Source of the DNA: Maricaulis sp.
GTDB taxonomy: Bacteria > Pseudomonadota > Alphaproteobacteria > Caulobacterales > Maricaulaceae
Assembly: GCA_017643585.1 (NCBI GenBank)
Contig: JAEPND010000001.1
Coordinates: 257,834-321,833, forward strand
DNA length: 64,000 nt
Direction: 5' to 3'
Shown here one piece after another: positions 56,794-64,000 of this stretch. Numbering within the stretch: position 1 is the first letter of the stretch; each line of letters begins with the position of its first letter. The notes below the pieces were generated by a model. The model worked only from the letters and a program-made list of their open reading frames with translations. It was not told where the DNA came from and did no database searches. Both the position numbers and the translations under genes were made by a program.

Positions 56794-59394
56794 CTATTCC
56801 TCCAGCTTGCGAGCCACCTCGATCACGTCGAAACACTCGATCTGGTCGCCTTTCTGGATATCATCATAATTCTCGAACGCCATACCGCACTCGGTACCGG
56901 CCCGCACTTCCGGCACTTCGTCCTTGAAGCGCTTGAGGGTCTTGAGATGGCCTTCGTGGATGACAGTGTCGTCGCGCAGCAGGCGCACACCACAGCCGCG
57001 CTTGACCACGCCTTCGGTGACACGACAACCGCCGACCTTGCCGACCTTGGTGATGTTGAAGACTTCCAGGATCTCGGCGTAACCGATGAACTCCTCGCGC
57101 TTCTCCGGTGCCAGCATACCTTCCATCGTGCCGCGAACATCGTCGATCACGTCATAGATGACAGAGTAGTAGCGGATCTCCACGCCTTCCTGCTCGGCCA
57201 GATCCCGCGCCTGCTTGTTCGCACGGACATTGAACGCGAAGATCGGAGAACCCGAAGACTTGGCGAGCAGCACATCGCTCTCATTCACACCGCCCGGGGC
57301 AGAGTGGATGACACGCGCACGAACCTCGTCATTGCCGATTTTCTCGAGCGACTGCTTGATCGCCTCGGCCGAGCCCTGCACGTCTGCCTTAACCAGCAGC
57401 GGCATCTCCTGGACCTGGTCCTGCTTGAGGCGGGCCATCATCTGCTCGAGCGATGCGGTAGCACCGCCAGCAACAACACCGGCACCATCACGCGCCTTGC
57501 GCTGACGATACTCCGCCAGCTCGCGCGCGCGGGCCTCGTTCTCGACCACAGCGAAGACTTCACCCGGCTCCGGAGCACCGTCCAGGCCGAGAATCTCGGC
57601 CGGAACCGACGGACCGGCGTCAGACAATTGCTGGCCACGCTCGTTGACGAGCGCACGCACACGGCCCCACTGGGTGCCGGCAACAACAATGTCACCGCGC
57701 TTCAGCGTACCGCGACGCACCAGAACCGTGGCGACCGGGCCGCGACCCTTGTCGACCTGGCTCTCGATAACCACGCCTTCCGCAGCCCGTTCAGGGTTGG
57801 CTTTCAGGTCGAGCATTTCAGCCTGCAGCGTGATCGCCTCGGTCAGCTCTTCCAGACCCGTGCGCTTGAGCGCGGAGACCGGAACAGACATCGTCTCACC
57901 GGACATGGCTTCCACGATAACTTCGTGTTGCAGAAGGTCGGTCAGGACGCGGTTCGGGTCACTGTCCGGCTTGTCACACTTGTTGACCGCAACGATCATC
58001 GGCGTGCCCGCAGCCTTGGCGTGATTGATGGCTTCCACGGTCTGCGGCATGACGGAGTCATCGGCAGCCACCACCAGGATCACCAGGTCGGTCGCCATCG
58101 CACCACGCGAACGCATGGCGGAGAAGGCGGCGTGGCCCGGGGTATCCAGGAAGGTGATCTTGTCACCGGATGCCAGCTGAACCTGGTAGGCACCAATATG
58201 CTGGGTGATGCCGCCGGCCTCGCCCGACACAACGTCGGTCGAGCGCAGGGCATCCAGCAAGGAGGTCTTGCCGTGGTCAACGTGACCCATGACCGCCACG
58301 ACCGGCGGACGGCTGGCCTTGCTCTCTTCAGGATCATCATCGGCGATGAAGCCTTCCTCGACATCAGCCTCGGAGACACGCTTCACGATGTGACCGAATT
58401 CCTCAACCACCAGCTCGGCGGTGTCGGCATCCAGGATATCGTTCTGGCGCACCATCTGACCCTGCTTCATGAGCAGTTTGATCACGTCGACGGAGCGCTC
58501 GGCCATGCGGTTGGCGAGATCGGCAACGCTGATCGCCTCCGGTACGATGACTTCGCGTTCGATCTTCTCGCGGCCGGTACCCGGATCAAGGCGACGCTGC
58601 TTTTCGCGTTCGCGTGCACGACGCACGGACGCAAGAGAGCGCTGACGCTCTTCATCACCGTCCAAAATGTTCTGGATGGTCAGCTTGCCGCGACGACGAT
58701 TGTCACTCTTGTTGCGCTGAGGCTGTTGCTTGTTGGCAGCACCCGGCCCGGTGGCACCCGCGCCACCCTTGCGCTTGACGCGACCGCCCATGGCTTCCAG
58801 CGCGGATTCCTGGGCGGCACGATCCGGAGTTGCCGGCGCTTCCGGCTTCTTGCGAGCCGGCGCATCCTTCTTCGCAGGTGCCGACTTGCGACGGTTATCA
58901 TCTTCCTGCGCACGGCGAGCTTCTTCGGCCTTCATCGCGGCTTCGGCTTCAGCCGCACGGCGCGCTTCCTCTTCGCGCTGCTTGGCCTCTTCCGCTTCAC
59001 GCGCCTGGCGCTCACGCTGCTCTTCCAGAGCCTTGCGCTCTTCCGCAGCACGGCGGGAACGATCTTCCTCGTCCTGCCTCTTCTTGGCTTCCCGCTCAGC
59101 CGCCTCGGCACGGGCGCGCTGGATCGCACGCTGGCGCGCAACCAGCTCCTCCTCGGACAGGCCGAGTTGGCGCGCTTTCGCGGCGAGTGAGGTGTCGGAC
59201 TTGCCCTTGCCGGCAGCCGGCTTGCCCTGCGGCGCTGCCGCATCCTTGCCAGCCGGAGCGACACGCTTGCGTTTCTTTTCTACAACGACCGCCTTGGACC
59301 GGCCGCGCGCAAAGTTCTGCTGCACGGTGCCCGATCCTGGACGTTTCAGAGAAAGCGGCCGGCGGCCGGAGTTGTTGTCGTCTGTGTCGCTCAT
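56794..59394 (-). CDS. infB: Translation initiation factor IF-2
   Basis: The 866-residue product has a long charged N-terminal part rich in Ala, Arg and Glu (for example [19 protein letters not shown]). The GTPase follows, with G1 [17 protein letters not shown], the [17 protein letters not shown] switch, and NKCD. Domains II to IV end with GQIECFDV-type strands. It brings fMet-tRNA to the 30S subunit. It follows ylxR and nusA on the same strand and has its own terminator. Start site GGAAGG. Confidence 0.97.
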   Translation of the reverse strand: MSDTDDNNSGRRPLSLKRPGSGTVQQNFARGRSKAVVVEKKRKRVAPAGKDAAAPQGKPAAGKGKSDTSLAAKARQLGLSEEELVARQRAIQRARAEAAEREAKKRQDEEDRSRRAAEERKALEEQRERQAREAEEAKQREEEARRAAEAEAAMKAEEARRAQEDDNRRKSAPAKKDAPARKKPEAPATPDRAAQESALEAMGGRVKRKGGAGATGPGAANKQQPQRNKSDNRRRGKLTIQNILDGDEERQRSLASVRRAREREKQRRLDPGTGREKIEREVIVPEAISVADLANRMAERSVDVIKLLMKQGQMVRQNDILDADTAELVVEEFGHIVKRVSEADVEEGFIADDDPEESKASRPPVVAVMGHVDHGKTSLLDALRSTDVVSGEAGGITQHIGAYQVQLASGDKITFLDTPGHAAFSAMRSRGAMATDLVILVVAADDSVMPQTVEAINHAKAAGTPMIVAVNKCDKPDSDPNRVLTDLLQHEVIVEAMSGETMSVPVSALKRTGLEELTEAITLQAEMLDLKANPERAAEGVVIESQVDKGRGPVATVLVRRGTLKRGDIVVAGTQWGRVRALVNERGQQLSDAGPSVPAEILGLDGAPEPGEVFAVVENEARARELAEYRQRKARDGAGVVAGGATASLEQMMARLKQDQVQEMPLLVKADVQGSAEAIKQSLEKIGNDEVRARVIHSAPGGVNESDVLLAKSSGSPIFAFNVRANKQARDLAEQEGVEIRYYSVIYDVIDDVRGTMEGMLAPEKREEFIGYAEILEVFNITKVGKVGGCRVTEGVVKRGCGVRLLRDDTVIHEGHLKTLKRFKDEVPEVRAGTECGMAFENYDDIQKGDQIECFDVIEVARKLEE

Positions 59395-59526
59395 ACGAGC
59401 CTTCCAATCGGCTTTTGTTCTACGGACATTCCCGGTAGCCGAAGGCCGGGAAGCCGCATTGATCCTACTCGAGCCCGGAGCAGAGGGCCGCTAAACTAGC
59501 GGCCTTCCCACCGGATTCAACCTTTC

Positions 59527-60138
59527 TTACCGGGTCTCCGCGTCCTGGACCCACGGGCCGTCCAGGGAACGAAATCCCGACAATTTCCGCGCGATCTCCG
59601 AAAAACTGTCCGCATGGACACCTTTCGGAAGCACGCCATGAACAACTGGACCGCGACCGGTCGCCAGTCCGAGGTCCTCAGCTGAGAAACAGCCCAGGAC
59701 CGGAACCTCGTCCCACATCGAGCGCGCCAGGCCGTCGAGCTTGCGTCGTCCGTCGGACGCGCCATCGCTCGCCTCGATCCGCCAGACCGGTTCATTCGCC
59801 TGCAGCGAAATGCGAACCGCGTCGGACCCCAGGGCCAGATTGCCGGCCCGCCGGGCCAGGCCCAGCAGATTCAGCAATCGCGCGCTCAAGAGCTGTTCGA
59901 ACTGGTCCGCCAGGTCTTCCGGTGCGTGCACCGCCTTGCCTGCCGATCTGTTGAACAAACCCTTCTTACGGGCCAGGTCGACCATGTCCCGGCTGGGCGA
60001 GATCCACATCCCGCGCCCGGGCAATTTGGCGCTGACATCCGGAACCAGCGTATCATCCGGTGCCACAGCAATCCGGAGCAGCTGCGTCTCGTCCAGGGTT
60101 TCACCCGTCACGAGACATTTCTTTTCCCGACGCGCCAT
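59527..60138 (-). CDS. ylxR: YlxR (DUF448)/L7Ae-like RNA-binding protein
   Basis: The 203-residue product has two parts: the YlxR domain (MARREKKCLVTGETLDETQL, LPGRGMWISPSRDMVDLA, RKKGLFNRSAG) and an L7Ae-like C-terminal half (LLNLLGLARRAGNLALGSDA). The fused form is usual in alphaproteobacteria between nusA and infB and is thought to bind RNA. GGAGGT precedes the ATG. Confidence 0.9.
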   Translation of the reverse strand: MARREKKCLVTGETLDETQLLRIAVAPDDTLVPDVSAKLPGRGMWISPSRDMVDLARKKGLFNRSAGKAVHAPEDLADQFEQLLSARLLNLLGLARRAGNLALGSDAVRISLQANEPVWRIEASDGASDGRRKLDGLARSMWDEVPVLGCFSAEDLGLATGRGPVVHGVLPKGVHADSFSEIARKLSGFRSLDGPWVQDAETR

Positions 60139-60162
60139 TCGGCCGACCTCCGTCTAGTCCAG

Positions 60163-61872
60163 TTACTCCTCCTCTTGCTCGGCCAGGGGCTCATTGAAAT
60201 CGAGGCCAAGGGCCTCGGCTTCAGCTTCCAGAGCCTCCAGGTCCATCTCAGAGATATCGAGCTCACCCGCCGGGGCGTCCTCGACAACTTCTTCCTCGAC
60301 TTCACGAACCGGCAGATCCTCTTCCGAGATCCAGCCCGCAACGACACGCGCCCGCATGATCATCATCTCGGCATCATCGGCAGACAGGTTATAGTCTTCC
60401 AGAATGCCCGGCTCGCGAACGCGCTCGCCATTCTTGGTTTCAAACCAGCCGCGCAGATCATCTGTCACCAGACCAGCGAGGTCCTCGACTGTCTTGACGT
60501 CGTTCTCACCGAACTTGACCGCCATGCCCAGATCCACACCCTCGATCTCGAGCACGCCGTCTTCGACACCCAGCTCCTTGCGCTTGGCGTCCTGTTCGGC
60601 AGCCAGGCGTTCGAGATAATCACGGGCACGGGCCTGGATTTCGACAGCGGTGTCGTCATCAAAGCCTTCGATAACGGCGATCTCACCGAGTTCGACATAG
60701 GCGATCTCTTCAACGTCGGAGAAGCCTTCGGTCGCCAGGAGTTGGGCGATGACCTCGTCAACATCAAGAGCCTCGGTGAACAGCTTGGTGCGTTCCGCGA
60801 ACTCTTTCTGACGACGCTCGGATTCTTCTTCCTCGGTCAGAATGTCGATGGACCAGCCAGTGAGCTGGGACGCCAGGCGGACATTCTGGCCACGACGACC
60901 AATCGCGAGGGACAGCTGCTCGTCCGGAACGACAACCTCGATACGCTGGTCTTCCTCATCGAGGACGACCTTGGCGACTTCCGCCGGCTGCAGGGCATTG
61001 ACGATGAAGTTCGCCGGCTCTTCAGACCACGGGATAATGTCGATCTTCTCGCCAGCCAGTTCGGAAACCACGGCCTGGACGCGTGAACCGCGCATACCCA
61101 CACAGGCACCAACCGGATCGATGGAGCCGTCATTGGAAATCACGGCAATCTTGGCACGGCTGCCCGGGTCACGGGCCACGGACGGAATCTCGATAATGCC
61201 TTCATAGACTTCGGGGACTTCCTGGGCGAACAGCGCCGCCATGAAGTCCGGATGCGCGCGGGACAGGAAGATCTGCGGACCGCGCACTTCTTCGCGCACA
61301 TCATAGATGTAGGCACGCACACGCTCATTGTTCTGCAGATTTTCACGCGGGATACCATCCGCGCGGCGGATAATACCTTCGGCGCGACCCAGGTCGACGA
61401 TCACATTGCCGTACTCAACACGTTTGACGATACCGTTGACGATTTCGCCCACGCGATCCTTGTATTCCTCGAACTGGCGCTGGCGCTCGGCTTCACGCAC
61501 TTTCTGCGTGATCACCTGCTTGGCCGTCTGTGACGCAACGCGGCCAAATTCGATCGGCGGCAGTTCGTCAGAGAACACGGTGCCGATCTCGGCCGCCGCA
61601 TCAATCTTCTGCGCCTCTGCGAGCGTCAGCTCCTGGTTCTCGTTCTCGACCTCTTCGACAACCGTCATGTTCCGTGTCAGCGACAGCTCACCGGTCTTGT
61701 TGTCGATCTTGGCGCGAATGTCGTTTTCAGCGCCGTAGCGTGAACGCGCAGCCTTCTGGATGGCTTCCTCGATCGCTTCGATCACGATCGACTCGTCGAT
61801 ATTCTTCTCCGCGGCCAGGGCCCGGGCAATATGGAGAAGCTCCAGACGGTTGTGGCTGACACCAATGCTCAT
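60163..61872 (-). CDS. nusA: Transcription termination/antitermination factor NusA
   Basis: The ATG at 61872 ([20 protein letters not shown]) is preferred, as the family N-terminus starts there; GGAG precedes it. The 569-residue protein has the N-terminal RNA polymerase domain, S1 ([20 protein letters not shown]), two KH domains ([40 protein letters not shown]) and two helical repeats at the C-terminus. It ends in a run of acidic residues. It modulates pausing and antitermination. It follows rimP as usual. Confidence 0.96.
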   Translation of the reverse strand: MSIGVSHNRLELLHIARALAAEKNIDESIVIEAIEEAIQKAARSRYGAENDIRAKIDNKTGELSLTRNMTVVEEVENENQELTLAEAQKIDAAAEIGTVFSDELPPIEFGRVASQTAKQVITQKVREAERQRQFEEYKDRVGEIVNGIVKRVEYGNVIVDLGRAEGIIRRADGIPRENLQNNERVRAYIYDVREEVRGPQIFLSRAHPDFMAALFAQEVPEVYEGIIEIPSVARDPGSRAKIAVISNDGSIDPVGACVGMRGSRVQAVVSELAGEKIDIIPWSEEPANFIVNALQPAEVAKVVLDEEDQRIEVVVPDEQLSLAIGRRGQNVRLASQLTGWSIDILTEEEESERRQKEFAERTKLFTEALDVDEVIAQLLATEGFSDVEEIAYVELGEIAVIEGFDDDTAVEIQARARDYLERLAAEQDAKRKELGVEDGVLEIEGVDLGMAVKFGENDVKTVEDLAGLVTDDLRGWFETKNGERVREPGILEDYNLSADDAEMMIMRARVVAGWISEEDLPVREVEEEVVEDAPAGELDISEMDLEALEAEAEALGLDFNEPLAEQEEE

Positions 61873-61903
61873 CGGATGATCTCCGTGATGGTCCGCTGCG
61901 ACA

Positions 61904-62443
61904 TTATTCGTCTCCTTCATTCGGCGCCGTCTCTTCCTTGGCGCGCGCTTTCAAGTCCGCCTCGATCAAGGCGTCCGTCAAAACCAGTTTGGCCTCCGCG
62001 ATCCAGTCGAACGGGATCAGCGTGGTGTGTTCCTCGCCCTCCATATCCAGGAGGACGTCAGTCTCTTCGACGCCGGCGAGCATGCCGCGAAAACGCTTGC
62101 GACCCTCGGCCAGGCGATCCAGCTCGATCTTCACCTCATAACCTTCCCAGCGCGCAAAATGGCGCAGGTCGGTCAGCGGGCGGTCGATACCGGGCGAGGA
62201 GATTTCCAGGTCATACTCACCGGAAACCGGATCCTCGATTTCAAACACATCGGAGAGGGCGCGCGAGAGGCGCGCGCAATCGTCAACATCGACACCCTTG
62301 CCGTCGAGACGATCCGTCATGATCTGCAGGCGCGGGCGCTTGCCGCTCATCACACGTACGCGAACCACTTCCAGACCAAGCTCCTCGGCGAGGGGTTCGG
62401 CCAGGTCCAGGATCCGGGCATCTTGTGGCGTCTTGGTCTTCAA
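61904..62443 (-). CDS. rimP: Ribosome maturation factor RimP
   Basis: The 179-residue product starts at a TTG (62443) preceded by GCGGAG. It shows EPLAEELGLEVVRVRVMSGK, DVDDCARLSRALSDVFEIED and GEYDLEISSPGIDRPLTDLR, the RimP core, and ends in an acidic tail. It acts in 30S maturation. It begins the nusA operon; a hairpin with T-run separates it from trmB. Confidence 0.93.
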   Translation of the reverse strand: MKTKTPQDARILDLAEPLAEELGLEVVRVRVMSGKRPRLQIMTDRLDGKGVDVDDCARLSRALSDVFEIEDPVSGEYDLEISSPGIDRPLTDLRHFARWEGYEVKIELDRLAEGRKRFRGMLAGVEETDVLLDMEGEEHTTLIPFDWIAEAKLVLTDALIEADLKARAKEETAPNEGDE

Positions 62444-62460
62444 AACAGCTCCGCAGAAAC

Positions 62461-62490
62461 AAAAAAGAGCGGCCGCCTCCGCGACCGCTC
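62461..62490 (-). terminator. Intrinsic terminator of trmB
   Basis: On the minus strand GAGCGGTCGC and GCGGCCGCTC form a stem with one mismatch, followed by a run of six Ts (62461-62466). It is placed between trmB and rimP, so the rimP promoter must overlap or lie just after it. Confidence 0.75.
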
Positions 62491-62566
62491 GATTGCATCA
62501 TCCAATGCGATCGAACATTTGGTGGCCGCTATATACGCCTGTCGGGCAAGGATGGCAAGCGCCGAT

Positions 62567-63253
62567 CTAGGCCCGAACCCAGTCCATGAAAACGGGCGCG
62601 CAATCACCGAGGTTTTTGGACTCATAGCGGGTCTGGATGTGATCCGGGGGCGGCACCCGCCAATCATCTGCGACGCTGGCCTGCCAGATGAAGCGTGCAT
62701 CCTGCTCGAACTCGATCATGCAATGATCGGCATAGGACTTCACATCCGTCGCGATCCGCAGCTTGCCGCCCGGTTTGAGGATGCGGGCAAAGTCATCCCG
62801 CGTCGATGGCTGCACAAATCGCCGCTTGGCATGCCGTTTCTTGTGCCAGGGATCCGGGAAGAGCAGGAAGATCCGATCGAGACTTTCAGCCTTGAAACGC
62901 GGCAGGACATCCCGCGCATCACCACGGTGCAGGCAGAGATTCTCCAGCCCCAGTTCCTCGCGATAGGTCAGCGCCTTGGCCACCCCGTTCAGAAAGGGCT
63001 CGATGCCGATATAGCCCGTCTGCGGATGTCGTTCCGCCTGGCCCGCCAGATGCTCACCGCCGCCGAAGCCGATCTCCAGCACATGCGAACCCATGCCAGG
63101 CAGCAATTGCGCAGCATCAATCTCACCGGCGGCCGGCAGGTCAATGCCGGGCAGGACGTTGTCTACCAGACCCTGCTGGCGCGCGGACAAGGGTTTCCCC
63201 TGCGCACGGCCAAAGAGCCGAAATTCCGGTCGATCTGTTTCCTGTTTCGTCAT
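62567..63253 (-). CDS. trmB: tRNA (guanine-N7)-methyltransferase
   Basis: The 228-residue SAM enzyme has [19 protein letters not shown] (motif I), [32 protein letters not shown] (the TrmB signature) and TRYESKNL near the end. It methylates G46 of tRNA. It lies between the XRE regulator and rimP. In the related Caulobacter order a metK gene is expected next to it; none is here. Confidence 0.95.
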   Translation of the reverse strand: MTKQETDRPEFRLFGRAQGKPLSARQQGLVDNVLPGIDLPAAGEIDAAQLLPGMGSHVLEIGFGGGEHLAGQAERHPQTGYIGIEPFLNGVAKALTYREELGLENLCLHRGDARDVLPRFKAESLDRIFLLFPDPWHKKRHAKRRFVQPSTRDDFARILKPGGKLRIATDVKSYADHCMIEFEQDARFIWQASVADDWRVPPPDHIQTRYESKNLGDCAPVFMDWVRA

Positions 63254-63293
63254 GCCGGGGCGTTTAGCGGCTTTTCAGCCGCAAATCACCCCT

Positions 63294-63731
63294 TCAGCGT
63301 GCCATCTCTTCTTCGCTGGCCAGCGTGCGCACCAATTCCAGTACGCGACGACGGACCTTGGCGTCCTTGATGCGGGAAAAACTCTCCGCCAGGGACACAC
63401 CGTCCGAGCTCTGGATAAAATCATAGACAATGGGGGTCTGGTCATTCTCGGCCATCATTCCCATTGATTCCTGGTCATTGAGACCCTCGAAGAAGAACTG
63501 GACCGGCACTTCCAGAACGCGGGACAAGCGGTAGAGCCGGCTTGCGCCCACGCGGTTCGCACCGCGCTCGTATTTCTGGACTTGCTGGAAGGTCACTCCG
63601 AGTTCATCGCCAAGTTTTTCCTGGCTCATCCGGAGCAATTGCCTGCGGAGACGAATTCTGGAACCGACATGGACGTCTACGGGGTTTGGACCCCGAGGGC
63701 TGACTTTTTCAATCGTGTCACCCTGCAACAT
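63294..63731 (-). CDS. XRE-family transcriptional regulator
   Basis: The ATG at 63731 follows GAGGTGAG. The 145-residue protein has a Cro/CI HTH: HVGSRIRLRRQLLRMSQEKL, GDELGVTFQQVQKYERGANR, then VGASRLYRLSRVLEVPVQFF. The C-terminal helical tail ends RRRVLELVRTLASEEEMAR. Close relatives occur next to lnt and metK in alphaproteobacteria. Regulon not known. Confidence 0.9.
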   Translation of the reverse strand: MLQGDTIEKVSPRGPNPVDVHVGSRIRLRRQLLRMSQEKLGDELGVTFQQVQKYERGANRVGASRLYRLSRVLEVPVQFFFEGLNDQESMGMMAENDQTPIVYDFIQSSDGVSLAESFSRIKDAKVRRRVLELVRTLASEEEMAR

Positions 63732-63794
63732 GCGTCTCACCTCTCTTTCGGACTGCGAGCACAACCCGTGTTTGGCAGTATAGCAGAGTTCAGG

Positions 63795-64000
63795 TCAGAG
63801 CTGCGAGGTTTTTTGTTTTTTTATAAAACGAAATTTCTGCAAAACCAGCCCGGCGATTACATTTAAGGTCATGAACCAAAACAATAAATCGCCATACAAA
63901 GCATAAGGTGTCGGCTCAAGTGCTCGCGGCAATGTGACATCGAACGCACCCTCTTGGTCTGGCGACACCATGACAGGCATGCGCCCGAGCGGGTCAACAA
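63795..64000 (-). CDS. lnt: Apolipoprotein N-acyltransferase, C-terminal end; 5' part outside window
   Basis: The frame is open to the window edge and encodes about 67 residues: VDPLGRMPVMVSPDQEGAFD, then VTLPRALEPTPYALYGDLLF and a last hydrophobic helix (WFMTLNVIAGLVLQKF). This is the Lnt C-terminus, where the nitrilase domain ends with P-x-T-P/Y-x-x-x-G-D-x-x-F. Position before the XRE gene supports it. The catalytic residues lie outside the window. Confidence 0.8.
   Translation of the reverse strand, partial: VDPLGRMPVMVSPDQEGAFDVTLPRALEPTPYALYGDLLFWFMTLNVIAGLVLQKFRFIKKQKTSQL

Noticed and set aside
56770-59190. 806-codon plus-strand frame opposite infB
   Set aside because: Antisense shadow of IF-2; no ribosome site and no domain pattern.

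Overview
This is a GC-rich chromosomal segment from an alphaproteobacterium, most likely a Caulobacterales/Maricaulales relative (Hyphomonadaceae, Maricaulis-like). That placement is inferred from gene order: rpsT-dnaA-dnaN-recF, an enoyl-CoA hydratase followed by mutM-ubiE-ubiB-coaBC-dut, a fabA-fabB-fabI operon, and lnt-xre-trmB-rimP-nusA. GANTC (CcrM-type) sites upstream of dnaA and gyrB, and the abundance of exported S9 peptidases and beta-lactamase-fold hydrolases, fit as well. No phage, plasmid, transposase, CRISPR array, rRNA or tRNA was seen; the window is mostly core chromosome.

Layout. 1-4.7 kb: 3' end of priA, a broken terC-family gene, two unrecognised genes, and a TPR-like membrane-anchored gene lying between two nearly identical 127-bp direct repeats. 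4.7-13.5 kb: polA, two small TonB-C-like proteins, a DUF1214/DUF1254 pair, a second helical-repeat-like exported protein, and gyrB. 13.6-17.2 kb: an exported retropepsin-like protease, an NTF2-like protein, a tetR-lysE operon with a perfect 30-bp palindrome as likely operator, and a divergent CPBP protease. 17.2-21.7 kb: recF, dnaN, dnaA and rpsT, all on the minus strand. 21.8-29.3 kb: echA and mutM (minus), then ubiE, ubiB, a split coaC/coaB pair, dut and cysK (plus), with a MAPEG gene. 29.4-39.6 kb: accessory housekeeping, including a serine hydrolase, a PIF1-like helicase, SseB, MoeB, two tandem S9 peptidases, an MBL-fold hydrolase and small membrane proteins. 39.6-42.9 kb: an SH3-domain protein and fabA-fabB-fabI, the anaerobic-type unsaturated fatty acid branch plus enoyl reductase. 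42.9-49.3 kb: a large S9 peptidase, an acyltransferase divergent from a LytTR membrane regulator, and a His-rich outer-membrane barrel. 49.4-64 kb: the translation/RNA operon pnp, rpsO, truB, rbfA, infB, ylxR, nusA, rimP (minus strand), then trmB, an XRE regulator and the 3' end of lnt.

The most unusual feature is that the normally continuous rimP-nusA-infB-rbfA-truB-rpsO-pnp cluster is broken twice by genes on the opposite strand. A penicillin-binding/beta-lactamase-fold exported hydrolase sits between truB and rbfA, and three tandem exported NTF2-like proteins sit between rbfA and infB. Other points worth a look are the split coaBC, the terC deletion, the repeat-flanked gene, the TetR palindrome, the alternating purine-pyrimidine tract upstream of gyrB, and several intergenic MITE/REP-like repeats. 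Functions are inferred from family motifs read by eye; no database search was run.
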